Source of the DNA: Goodfellowiella coeruleoviolacea
Lineage (GTDB): Bacteria; Actinomycetota; Actinomycetes; Mycobacteriales; Pseudonocardiaceae
Assembly: GCF_024171785.1 (NCBI RefSeq)
Contig: NZ_JAMTCK010000021.1
Span: 41,579 to 105,578 of the forward strand
DNA: 64,000 nucleotides
Direction of reading: 5' to 3'
How positions within the stretch are numbered: position 1 is the first letter of the stretch; each line of letters opens with the position of its first letter. The notes below the pieces were generated by a model. It was given only the letters and a program-made list of their open reading frames with translations, searched no databases and had not been told where the DNA came from. Shown here one piece after another: positions 7,941 to 15,016 of this stretch. Position numbers and translations under genes: made by a program.

Positions 7941-8666
7941 GTGGATGCCGGGTCGGATGGCGTGGACACCGAGGTCGCCGCTCGCGAGGCCGCCAGGCAG
8001 CGGGTCGTGGCGGCGGCGGCGGACCTGCTCGTGCGCGAGGGCCGTGACGCGGTCACCACCCGTGCGGTCGCCGCCGCGGCCGGGATGCAGGCCCCGGCGA
8101 TCTACCGCCTGTTCGGCGACAAGGACGGGCTGCTGGAGGCGGTGGCCGAGGACGGCTACGCCAGGTTCCTCGCGGCCAAGCACGCCGACGCCCGACCCGA
8201 GGACCCCGTTGACGACCTGCGCGCCGGCTGGGACCTCGCGGTCGAGTTCGGGCTGGCCAATCCCGAGCTGTACGCGTTGATGTACGGCGAGCCCAGACGC
8301 GGCACGAACTCGGCCGCCTTCCAGGCCGGCATGCGGATCCTGTTCGAGCGCATCCACCGCCTGGCCGCGAGCGGCCTGCTCCGGGTGGACGCAGACCTCG
8401 CCGCCTCGCTCATCCACGCGACCGCGCGCGGCGCCGTGCTCACCTGGCTGTCCCTGCCCGACGACCGGCGTGACCCGGCCCTGCTCAGCACCATGCGCGA
8501 AGCCATGGTCGCCGCCGTCACCCTGGACGAACCCGCCGTGCGCGACCCGGGACCCGCCGGCGCGGCCCGAGCGCTACGCGCACTGCTGCCCGAGCAGACA
8601 GCCCTCAGCAGCGCGGAACAACACCTGCTGGGCGAATGGCTCGACCGCCTGACCGCCGAGCGCTGA
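7941..8666 (+). CDS. TetR/AcrR family transcriptional regulator
   Basis: A 241-residue regulator with an N-terminal TetR helix-turn-helix (residues 15-62: VVAAAADLLVREGRDAVTTR, then AVAAAAGMQAPAIYRLFGDK) and a helical ligand-binding C-terminal domain. The start is uncertain: the GTG at 7941 gives the longest frame, and a GTG at 7962 is an alternative. It is divergent from the amidohydrolase and probably represses it through the GGTGATAC palindrome. The effector cannot be read from the sequence. Confidence 0.85.
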   Translation: MDAGSDGVDTEVAAREAARQRVVAAAADLLVREGRDAVTTRAVAAAAGMQAPAIYRLFGDKDGLLEAVAEDGYARFLAAKHADARPEDPVDDLRAGWDLAVEFGLANPELYALMYGEPRRGTNSAAFQAGMRILFERIHRLAASGLLRVDADLAASLIHATARGAVLTWLSLPDDRRDPALLSTMREAMVAAVTLDEPAVRDPGPAGAARALRALLPEQTALSSAEQHLLGEWLDRLTAER

Positions 8667-8806
8667 CGACGGCGTCTACCTCACTTATGCACGCGGCAGG
8701 ACCGACTCTACATTAACCGTAATCGAGTAGTTACGCTGAGTTATGCTCGTGCTTGCCGTGGGGCACCTCGTCGACCGGTGCAACCCGGGGCAGGTGAGGG
8801 GGGTCT

Positions 8807-9448
8807 GTGAGGACACGTAGTAAAGGTGGCCTGCTGGTTCCGCTGGTGATCACCGTGGCGCTCGTCGTGGTGTTTGGCGCCAACAAGGTCATCGACACCG
8901 CGACCGGTCTCATTGATGGACTGCTCGGCGGCGGTACTGAGCGCATCAGCGATGGGAATACTAGTGTGTTGGTGGCCAGTAGTGCGAAGTCAACAGCGAC
9001 GCAGTGCGCCAGTCAGCACCTCATTCAGAACAAAATGTGCGGGGATACCAAGGTGGTTGTGATGGACGCGGCGAAGATGCCGTTCATCACTCGAAACATG
9101 TCCTTGGCCTGGTCCGAGGGGAAGCCAGGTATCCTGACCAGGAACAAAGCCGCTGAGCGGGCGAACAGGAGTGCCGCGTGCCCGCCAGGAAAATATCCAC
9201 AAACCGCTCCTGACAAGAACAGCTGTGAGGAGTACCCGTTCGCGTCAACCAGCGAAGGTGGAAGTGGTGCGCGCACAGCCAACGTTCCCTTGCGGGAGAA
9301 CTCTTGTCAAGGAGGAACCCTTCGGTGGGCCTATGCTTCCATCGCCGAGGGTGAAGAGTTCTTAGTGGTCATTGCCAATCCCGATGACATTGCCGATCAG
9401 GAGTTCTCGGGTGTGGATATCGCGAAGGATCGCGCATGCGGGAGCTGA
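8807..9448 (+). CDS. Membrane-anchored NucA/NucB-type deoxyribonuclease domain protein
   Basis: A 213-residue protein with an uncleaved-looking N-terminal hydrophobic segment (LLVPLVITVALVVVF, residues 9-23) and a cysteine-containing extracellular domain. The motif ACPPGKYPQTAPDKNSCEEY followed by PFAST.EGG (about residues 123-152) is the core of the NucA/NucB non-specific DNase family, in which the Glu of the (D/E)EYP motif is catalytic. The GTG at 8807 is preceded by AGGTGAGGGGGG. The codons are clearly less G/C-rich than in neighbouring genes, which suggests transfer. The stop overlaps the next gene by 13 bp. A secreted or surface DNase is likely; whether it serves DNA uptake, nutrition or competition is unknown. 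Confidence 0.72.
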   Translation: MRTRSKGGLLVPLVITVALVVVFGANKVIDTATGLIDGLLGGGTERISDGNTSVLVASSAKSTATQCASQHLIQNKMCGDTKVVVMDAAKMPFITRNMSLAWSEGKPGILTRNKAAERANRSAACPPGKYPQTAPDKNSCEEYPFASTSEGGSGARTANVPLRENSCQGGTLRWAYASIAEGEEFLVVIANPDDIADQEFSGVDIAKDRACGS

Positions 9449-10041
9449 TCAAGAAGTACGAGTGGGCCGAGGACCCCGGTCTCGACCTGGCCATGACCGT
9501 CGCCGTGGTCGCGGGCGCCACGAGTGACCGGGTGATCGGGGTGTACGGGGGTGACCCGGCGCGGCCCGTCGGCTCGTTGACGTTCGATGAGGCTCTGGTT
9601 CCCGAACCGGACTTCGGAAAGTACTTCCAGATCCAGGTTCTGGAGCGCGACCGACATGTGGTCGTGCTGGAGAACAACGGCTGGAGTGGGTCGGTTCCGG
9701 AGATAGCCCGCCGCGCATCGGCCGGTGGTGGCCGGTTCTTTGGCGTGTACTGGAGTTTCAACGCGATCCACCTGCTGAGCCAGGCGATTGACGGAAAGAT
9801 GACCGCCTACCTGGAGTTGATGACCGGCTGCCCGTCATACGACGTGCACGAGCTGGTTCCGCCGTGGATGCACGGTGTCGGCGTCACGGTTGAGGCGTTG
9901 CGGGCCACCTGTCTCGCCTACTTGGAACAGCAGACCGGTGTGGCGTTCGATCGGACCTGGCTCGACCAGAAGTTGCCCACCTACCGGGTTCCGGATCCCG
10001 ACGTGATGCTTGCGAACGTGGCGAACGCGCGGCGACCGTGA
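9436..10041 (+). CDS. DUF6461 family protein, possible inhibitor/immunity partner of the upstream nuclease
   Basis: A 201-residue soluble protein without signal peptide. The blocks DLAMTVAVVAGATSDRVIGV, FQIQVLERDRHVVVLENNGW, RFFGVYWSFNAI and MTGCPSYDVHE suggest the DUF6461 family, whose function is not known. The gene starts 13 bp inside the nuclease gene, which implies translational coupling and a fixed stoichiometry. A cytosolic protein coupled to a secreted nuclease resembles the NucA/Nin (ComJ) pair of Bacillus and effector/immunity pairs in general; that role is inference only. A convergent terminator follows. Confidence 0.65.
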   Translation: MRELIKKYEWAEDPGLDLAMTVAVVAGATSDRVIGVYGGDPARPVGSLTFDEALVPEPDFGKYFQIQVLERDRHVVVLENNGWSGSVPEIARRASAGGGRFFGVYWSFNAIHLLSQAIDGKMTAYLELMTGCPSYDVHELVPPWMHGVGVTVEALRATCLAYLEQQTGVAFDRTWLDQKLPTYRVPDPDVMLANVANARRP

Positions 10042-10050
10042 CCACCGGAA

Positions 10051-10089
10051 CGTGATCCCCGGCTGGCACGGGCGCGGCCGGGGATCACG
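10051..10089. terminator. Bidirectional terminator hairpin
   Basis: CGTGATCCCCGGC (10051-10063) pairs perfectly with GCCGGGGATCACG (10077-10089) around a 13-nt loop. It lies between convergent genes ending at 10041 and 10099. Confidence 0.75.
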
Positions 10090-10098
10090 GGAGCAGTC

Positions 10099-10335
10099 TC
10101 AGCCGTCGAACCGGCCGACCTTGGCGGCGGTGAGGAACGCGGCGAGTTCGGCCGGCCCGAACATCAGCACCGGCCCGGCGGGGTTCTTGCTGTCCCGGAC
10201 TGCGGACATGCCCCCGGTGTGCGCGAGTTCGACGCAGTTGGACTCGCTGCCGCTCCTGCTCGCCTTGCGCCAGGCGGGCCAGGCCAGATCTCCGGTGGAT
10301 GTAGCTACTTCCGTCGTTTCCTGCGCGCTCAGCAT
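10099..10335 (-). CDS. DUF397 domain-containing protein (third of three)
   Basis: A 78-residue DUF397 protein: WRKASRSGSESNCVELAH then VRDSKNPAGPVLMFGPAELA. DUF397 proteins are small partners of XRE/DUF5753 regulators (the WhiJ/Scr type systems of streptomycetes), where they modulate the regulator or act as toxin-like members. The ATG at 10335 is preceded by GGAGGGGAG. It is the last gene of a four-gene set and lies 11 bp after the second DUF397 gene. Its N-terminus is about 12 residues longer than those of the other two. Confidence 0.85.
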   Translation of the reverse strand: MLSAQETTEVATSTGDLAWPAWRKASRSGSESNCVELAHTGGMSAVRDSKNPAGPVLMFGPAELAAFLTAAKVGRFDG

Positions 10336-10346
10336 CTCCCCTCCGC

Positions 10347-10544
10347 TCAGATGGCCCGATCGTGTGCGCCATCTTTCGCACGCGCGAGGAAGTCTGCCCA
10401 TGCCGTGCGGGAAATCCAGATCTCGGTGGCTGGGTTCTTGGAGTCGCGTACCCCGGTGAGGCTGATCGCTGCTGAGAACACTTCGAGACAGTTGTTGTTC
10501 GGGCCATTGCTGTAGCTGGACCTGCGCCAAGTGCTCTGGCTCAT
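10347..10544 (-). CDS. DUF397 domain-containing protein (second of three)
   Basis: A 65-residue protein beginning MSQSTWRRSSYSNGPNNNCL, the hallmark N-terminus of DUF397, followed by VRDSKNP and a C-terminal WADFLARAK segment. It is the most divergent copy: the usual CVELA is replaced by CLEVF and an isoleucine-rich segment is inserted before VRDSKNP. It lies between the other two DUF397 genes on the same strand with gaps of 11 and 18 bp, so the genes are probably co-transcribed with the XRE regulator. Confidence 0.85.
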   Translation of the reverse strand: MSQSTWRRSSYSNGPNNNCLEVFSAAISLTGVRDSKNPATEIWISRTAWADFLARAKDGAHDRAI

Positions 10545-10562
10545 GGCGGCACTCCTCAGACT

Positions 10563-10760
10563 TCAGCGGTCAAACCGCTCATTCTTGATAGCGAGCAGGA
10601 AGGCGTCAAGGGTGGCTTGCCCGAAGATCAGTGCTGGTCCACCGGCGTTCTTGCTGTCCCGGACGGCGGTTACGCCCTGCCTGTGTGCCAGCTCCACGCA
10701 GTTGTTCTCCGATCCGCTGTAGCTGGACCTTCGCCAGTTTCCCAGACATGCCGTCATCAT
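10563..10760 (-). CDS. DUF397 domain-containing protein (first of three)
   Basis: A 65-residue protein with WRRSSYSGSENNCVELAH and VRDSKNAGGPALIFG, typical of DUF397. Its ATG overlaps the stop codon of the XRE regulator (TAATG), so the two are translationally coupled; this is the presumptive cognate partner of the regulator. The other two copies downstream could be paralogues that broaden the response. Confidence 0.87.
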   Translation of the reverse strand: MMTACLGNWRRSSYSGSENNCVELAHRQGVTAVRDSKNAGGPALIFGQATLDAFLLAIKNERFDR

Positions 10761-11611
10761 TATGCCTTCTCCATTTTGTCTTTGCTGTCGATGATGAGCT
10801 TGGCAGATTCTTCGGGGCTCATGGCTATCGAACGGACAGTACCTACCACATCTTTGTACACGGATACGTCGTCGGACTCGAAGAGGAACAACGATGACCG
10901 GTGATGTTCCAGGTTGACCATTGGCGGCGCCAGTGGGAATTCGAGCAGAGTGAACGGTCCGGTTAGCCCGGGATGCCAGATCGATCCGGTTGCTGGAATG
11001 ACCTGTATGGTGATATTGGGACGTTGGGCCATCTCGCTGAGGTGATGCAGCTGTTCGGCCATGACATCAGGACCACCGAGAGGCTGCCGGATGGCTTGTT
11101 CGCCGATCAGGGCGACGAGTTCCACAGGCTTGCGACGCACCAAAATCTCTTTGCGGCCAAGTCGAACCATCACGCGGCTTTCTGCCTCGTGCCCGCGATG
11201 CCCGGCGCCGGTCATGATCGCCCGGGCGTAGTCGCCGGTCTGAAGTAGACCAGGGATCAGCAGTGGTGATACTTCGGTGATGAGCCTGGCGGTCCGCTCG
11301 AATTCGATCAGCGCGAGTAGCTGCCGGTGGACGCCGGGGATACTGGTCTCCAACCAGGTGGCGTCCTTCGCGTCCTCGGCAAGATCAAGAATGCGATCCC
11401 GGTCGGCGGTGGTCACGCCGAGCGCACCGAGAATCATGGCGACAATCCTGACCTCTGGCACGCTCTGCCCGGATTCGTAACGGGACAGCGAAGATCGAGA
11501 AATCCCAAGGTGTCGCGCCAGTTCTCGGACGCCGAAGCCGGCGGCATTGCGGAGTTCGCGGAGTTCCGCACCAAGAGCGCGAGCACGTGGAGTGTTGCCG
11601 GCGGCAGGCAT
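10760..11611 (-). CDS. XRE-family regulator with DUF5753 (Scr1-type antitoxin-like) domain
   Basis: A 283-residue regulator. Residues 13-65 form a XRE helix-turn-helix (LGAELRELRNAAGFGVRELA, HLGISRSSLSRYESGQ), and the rest matches the DUF5753 domain (ARLITEVSPLLIPGLLQTGD, then YARAIM and EQAIRQPLGGPDVM). Such genes are abundant in streptomycetes and Pseudonocardiales and control development or antibiotic production (WhiJ-like) together with DUF397 partners. The start at 11611 is divergent from an unrelated set. Three downstream DUF397 genes make this an expanded version of the usual pair. Confidence 0.9.
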   Translation of the reverse strand: MPAAGNTPRARALGAELRELRNAAGFGVRELARHLGISRSSLSRYESGQSVPEVRIVAMILGALGVTTADRDRILDLAEDAKDATWLETSIPGVHRQLLALIEFERTARLITEVSPLLIPGLLQTGDYARAIMTGAGHRGHEAESRVMVRLGRKEILVRRKPVELVALIGEQAIRQPLGGPDVMAEQLHHLSEMAQRPNITIQVIPATGSIWHPGLTGPFTLLEFPLAPPMVNLEHHRSSLFLFESDDVSVYKDVVGTVRSIAMSPEESAKLIIDSKDKMEKA

Positions 11612-11674
11612 GTCTGAATCCTAGGTATTCACGCCGAGTGGCTGAAGATCGCCCGATCGGGGACTTGTGGCTCT

Positions 11675-11724
11675 GTCCCAGGGACGCCGCGTCTTAGTCA
11701 GGACGGCACCAGTGTCCCAGGGAC
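11675..11724. promoter_or_regulatory. Twin GTCCCAGGGAC palindromes
   Basis: Two identical 13-mers, TGTCCCAGGGACG, each containing the perfect palindrome GTCCC-A-GGGAC, occur at 11674-11686 and 11713-11725, 39 bp apart (just under four helical turns). They lie about 75-125 bp before the next gene set and look like a pair of operator sites for an unknown dimeric regulator. Confidence 0.5.
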
Positions 11725-11798
11725 GAGACGACACCCCGGAGGTGGGCCATGAGGCACCTGTTGACCGCTGCCGCGGACGTGGTGAGGAGTGGCGGGTT

Positions 11799-12218
11799 GT
11801 GATGGGGCTCGGGGGGATGCGGCAGGTGAACGCGGCGCTGAACTACCTGCTGGAGAACAGGTTCAAGCGGGTGGACGCGCCCGGGGACGACGAGGTGGCG
11901 CGCACCTTCCTGTTCTTCCGGATCTGGCCCGGCTACCTCGACCTGCTGCACCTGCGCGCCGAGGACGACGTGACCGCCATCCGGTCCCTGGCCGGTCGGG
12001 ACGACCGGCTCTTCGACGACCGCAACGTGGTCTGGCGGGCGGAGGGTCCGCTGGTCGGTGTGGTCGGGGAGTTGCGGCAGGTGCCCGCGCCCGGGCTACC
12101 GGGGGCGCCGAGCCGGCCGTTCACCGCACCAAGTCACCTGTGCGTGCCGGCAGCGTCCGGTTTCCGCGAACGCTGGTGTGGCCGCCCCGCGGTCCGGCAG
12201 TCTCGCAGGTGGCGATGA
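11799..12218 (+). CDS. Hypothetical protein preceding the primase/polymerase-domain gene
   Basis: A 139-residue protein of unknown function. The conserved-looking core is RQVNAALNYLLENRFKRVDA followed by ARTFLFFRIWPGYLDLLHLR and a VVWRAEGPLVGVVGEL segment; the C-terminal 30 residues are low in coding bias. It has no signal peptide or membrane helix. Start choice: the GTG at 11799 lies 9 nt after GAGGAG, and the adjacent ATG at 11802 is equally in frame. It ends 17 bp before the next gene and is probably co-transcribed with it. I do not recognise a named domain. Confidence 0.55.
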   Translation: MMGLGGMRQVNAALNYLLENRFKRVDAPGDDEVARTFLFFRIWPGYLDLLHLRAEDDVTAIRSLAGRDDRLFDDRNVVWRAEGPLVGVVGELRQVPAPGLPGAPSRPFTAPSHLCVPAASGFRERWCGRPAVRQSRRWR

Positions 12219-12235
12219 CATCACAGGGGGGACTC

Positions 12236-12868
12236 ATGCAGAGCCAGGACGACACGGTTCACGGGTTGGCCCGGCGCCGAGCGCACCGGGCGGCCCTGGA
12301 CTACGCCGAGCACGGGTGGATGGTGCTCCCGGGATCGGTGTGGACAGCGCGCGGCTACGTCGCCCCTGGCGCGCTGCTGGACACCCAGCGCCTGCTGCCG
12401 GCCGTGCCGCTGGAGGACGCCACCACCGACGCGGCCACGATCGCCCGGTGGTGGGGCGGGGACGACAACCCGCTGGTGCCCTCGGTGCTGATCCGGCCGG
12501 GGACCGCGTTCGCCGTGCTGTCCCTGGCCTGGAACATCGCCGAGTTGGTGTTCCACAACCGGCGGTTCCGGCGCCGCCCGGGGCCGGTGCTCTACCGCGC
12601 CGACGAGGGCCAGGCGTACTTCCTGGTCGAGCCGGGGGTGAGCGCGCCGGCGGGCCTCGGCTGCCGGCCGGGTGACGTGCTGCTGTTGGACGCGGACGGG
12701 GCGTGGATCGCGGCGCCGCCGACCCGGGCCAAGAACTTCGAGGTGGTCTGGTGGCGGCACCCGGACAGCGTTGGCTGGCGGCTGTGCGACGCGGCCATCA
12801 CCTGCGCGGCGGTCGTCGCCGCGGTGCGCAGGCTGGCCACCCGGCGGCGACCGGGGGTGCCGCGCTGA
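12236..12868 (+). CDS. Bifunctional DNA primase/polymerase N-terminal (PriPol) domain protein, stand-alone
   Basis: A 210-residue protein. The start HRAALDYAEHGWMVLPGSVW and the spacing of acidic residues (ATIARWWGGDDNPLVPS) match the prim-pol N-terminal domain found in plasmid and phage primases, here without a helicase part. In actinomycetes such stand-alone copies are common; whether they still synthesise primers is unknown. The ATG at 12236 lies behind GGGGGGA. The stop overlaps the next gene (TGATG). The surroundings show no integrase or replication initiator, so a plasmid origin is not supported. Confidence 0.7.
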   Translation: MQSQDDTVHGLARRRAHRAALDYAEHGWMVLPGSVWTARGYVAPGALLDTQRLLPAVPLEDATTDAATIARWWGGDDNPLVPSVLIRPGTAFAVLSLAWNIAELVFHNRRFRRRPGPVLYRADEGQAYFLVEPGVSAPAGLGCRPGDVLLLDADGAWIAAPPTRAKNFEVVWWRHPDSVGWRLCDAAITCAAVVAAVRRLATRRRPGVPR

Positions 12869-13323
12869 TGTCTCCACTGTGGACGTTCTGCGTCGCGGCC
12901 GGCGCACTGGTGGTGGGCATCGCGATCGGTCTGCTGTGGACGTGCCGCGACGTGCACGGCGAGCACTCGGCCTACGCGCCGGAATGCTCCGTCGCCGCCG
13001 TGCTCGCCCGGGTCCGCGCCGACGTTGTCCACTTCGGACAGAGTGACACCGGGGCCGCCGAAGGGGAACCGGTGACCGAGCCGCTGTACCGGGTGAGCGT
13101 TCGACTGACCGCCGGTCGCGGTCAGCTCGACCCCGCCGTGTTCCAGCCCTGCGCTCCGCTGGGGCGACCAGCACGGCAACGCACCGCGCCGGGGCGGCCG
13201 ACGTGGGAGCGGCCGGTCCATCAGCGGCGGCCCCGGCACGCCCTGGTGTCCGCCGCGGCCGAACACCCGCTCGACCACGGCGGCGGTCCCACCGGCCGGC
13301 ACGCGCTGGTGGTCACCGGGTGA
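12868..13323 (+). CDS. Small membrane-anchored hypothetical protein
   Basis: A 151-residue protein whose ATG overlaps the stop of the primase-domain gene. Residues 5-26 (WTFCVAAGALVVGIAIGLLW) form one membrane helix; the remainder is hydrophilic, with a region (EPLYRVSVRL) and an Arg/Pro-rich, probably disordered tail. It has no recognisable domain. The 3' end overlaps the convergent dihydrofolate-reductase-like gene by 11 bp. Together with the two upstream genes it forms a three-gene set of unknown purpose. Confidence 0.55.
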   Translation: MSPLWTFCVAAGALVVGIAIGLLWTCRDVHGEHSAYAPECSVAAVLARVRADVVHFGQSDTGAAEGEPVTEPLYRVSVRLTAGRGQLDPAVFQPCAPLGRPARQRTAPGRPTWERPVHQRRPRHALVSAAAEHPLDHGGGPTGRHALVVTG

Positions 13324-13888
13324 CGTCGTAGACCAGCTTCTGCACCCCGTTGGCGTAGGCCTGGCTCTCCACCAGCGCGAGGTTCTGCCTGTCCTTGTCG
13401 GTGGCGCTGAACAGCCGCTTGCCCGCGCCGAGCAGGACCGGGAAGACCAGCAGGTGGTAGCGGTCGATCAGGCCGGCGTCGGACAGGTTGCGGTTCAGGG
13501 TGGCGCTGCCGTGCACGATGATCGGCCCGCCCTCGGTCTCCTTGAGCGCGGCCACGTCGTCCAGCGTGCGCAGGATCGTGGTCTCGCCCCAGTTGGACAC
13601 CAGGTCCTCGTCCCGCAGCGTGCTCGACACGACGTACTTCGGCATCGCGTTGTAGCCGGGGAACTCCGCGGTCATGCTCGGCCACACCGGGGCGAACGCC
13701 TGGTAGCTGACCCGGCCCAGCAGCATCGCGGTGGCCTCGGCCTGCTCGCGGCCCTTGATCTCGTAGGCGGCCTCGTCGAACCGCACGCCGTTGACGGTCC
13801 AACCCGAGTTGCGGTAGCCCGGTTCCCCACCGGGTGCCTCGACAACGCCGTCCAGCGAGACGAACGCGGTGGTGATCAGGGTGCGCAT
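13313..13888 (-). CDS. Dihydrofolate reductase / RibD C-terminal family protein
   Basis: A 191-residue protein beginning MRTLITTAFVSLDGVVEAPG, the signature start of the RibD C-terminal-like family, with MLLGRVSYQAFAPVWP and the NADPH-site segment IIVHGSATLNRNL. These proteins are NADPH-dependent reductases of unassigned substrate and are common in actinomycetes. The ATG at 13888 is preceded by GAGGAGC. It appears monocistronic. Confidence 0.88.
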   Translation of the reverse strand: MRTLITTAFVSLDGVVEAPGGEPGYRNSGWTVNGVRFDEAAYEIKGREQAEATAMLLGRVSYQAFAPVWPSMTAEFPGYNAMPKYVVSSTLRDEDLVSNWGETTILRTLDDVAALKETEGGPIIVHGSATLNRNLSDAGLIDRYHLLVFPVLLGAGKRLFSATDKDRQNLALVESQAYANGVQKLVYDVTR

Positions 13889-14018
13889 CGGGTGCTCCTC
13901 GGGTTGGTCCTGCCGTGTTGTCGTCAGTGCGTCGATCGGGGGCCGCCGAGTTCGACACCGCGCGACGCGAAGATTTGTGACGCCGGGCACAGCTGTCGAC
14001 CGACCGACGCGGGCGCGC

Positions 14019-14792
14019 TCACGCCGAGGGCGTCGGCTCAGCCGCGTCCGAACCTGGCGTGGCAACCTCGCCCGAGGTGGTGCCGGAGTCCGCGTAGAGG
14101 ATCTCACGGGCCTGTCCGGCCGCGCGGAGGATGCTCTCGCCGACGAAGTCGACGAAGCGGGCGATGTTCTCCAGTCGGATGGCGGCCGGGGAGTCGCGGC
14201 CGAGGATGGCGACGCCCTGCCGCGCGGTCGCGGCGAGCTGGGCGTGGGATTCGGCGGCGGCGACCATCGACTGGTAGAAGACGCCGCTGTCGGCGACGTA
14301 GCGCTCACGCCGGCCTTCGTCGCGTTTCCGGACGAGGAGACCCTGGCTTTCGAGCAACGTGACCGCCTTGGAGATGGACGCCGGGCTGACCTGGAGGTGC
14401 CTGGCGAGTTCGGCCGCGGTGAGACTGCCGGCGTCGGTGGTGTAGAGGCAGGTCAGCACCCGGGCGGTCATCTTGGGCAGGCCCGACTGCATGAGCAGGG
14501 TGGTGAACGCCTCCTCGTACTCGCGCACGGCCTCGGCGTCGCGTCCGTGCGCCTGCGGGGGTGCCTGCTGACCCCGGGGCGCGGCCTGCCTGCGCCGGTG
14601 CGCGCGGCGTTCGGTGGCGCGGTGGGCCAGGTCGGCGCGGTAGGCGGTGGGGCCGCCGTTGCGCATCACCTCGCGGGTGATCGTCGAGGTCGGCCGGTCG
14701 AGGCGGCGGGCGATCTCCGCGTAGGGGAGGCTGTCGGCCAGCCCCAGTGCGATCTGCTGGCGTTCCTGTTGGGTGAGCCTGCCTCCCGGCAT
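14019..14792 (-). CDS. GbsR/MarR-type transcriptional regulator with N-terminal IS30-like helix-turn-helix
   Basis: A 257-residue regulator with two DNA-binding parts. Residues 1-50 (GGRLTQQERQQIALGLADSL, then PYAEIARRLDRPTSTITREV) form the HTH_38 type seen in IS30 transposases and some regulators, and residues 105-190 form a MarR/GbsR winged helix (AELARHLQVSPASISKAVTL, then LESQGLLVRKRDEGRRERYV). The ATG at 14792 has GGAGG 6 nt upstream. It diverges from a DUF4097-type gene across a 224-bp gap full of repeats, and probably regulates that gene and itself. Confidence 0.85.
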   Translation of the reverse strand: MPGGRLTQQERQQIALGLADSLPYAEIARRLDRPTSTITREVMRNGGPTAYRADLAHRATERRAHRRRQAAPRGQQAPPQAHGRDAEAVREYEEAFTTLLMQSGLPKMTARVLTCLYTTDAGSLTAAELARHLQVSPASISKAVTLLESQGLLVRKRDEGRRERYVADSGVFYQSMVAAAESHAQLAATARQGVAILGRDSPAAIRLENIARFVDFVGESILRAAGQAREILYADSGTTSGEVATPGSDAAEPTPSA

Positions 14793-14845
14793 GGCGACCT
14801 CCTCCGTGTTGCCCAATACCCCGCCAGCATAGCGTTCATTCTCGT

Positions 14846-14912
14846 TCCATTGCAACGATCGAGCTGCCTGCCGTTGCGTTGCTCTTAGCTCCATTGCAAC
14901 AATATTCGAGCT
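14846..14912. promoter_or_regulatory. Direct repeats TCCATTGCAAC in the GbsR/DUF4097 gap
   Basis: TCCATTGCAACGATCGAGCT (14846-14865) recurs as TCCATTGCAAC, AATATTCGAGCT (14890-14912), 44 bp apart, about four helical turns. These are likely regulator binding sites close to the gbsR-like promoter. Confidence 0.5.
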
Positions 14913-14938
14913 TCTAGCTGCGGAAATGCAAAGCGAGC

Positions 14939-14982
14939 GCAACGAGAGTGTTGCCGACTACTGAAACGCAACGTAGCGTTTC
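14939..14982. promoter_or_regulatory. Paired palindromes before the DUF4097-type gene
   Basis: GCAAC-N6-GTTGC (14939-14954) is followed by the perfect palindrome GAAACGC-AACGTA-GCGTTTC (14963-14982). Both have a 6-bp spacer, which suggests the same dimeric regulator. They lie 34-78 bp before the ATG at 15017. Confidence 0.55.
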
Positions 14983-15016
14983 CGGTGTCAGAAACAACGA
15001 GCCAGCGGAGACCACG

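Noticed and set aside
12236..12868. Plasmid or prophage replication region suggested by the primase/polymerase domain
   Set aside because: No helicase, Rep, integrase, excisionase or phage structural gene is near; stand-alone copies are common on actinobacterial chromosomes.
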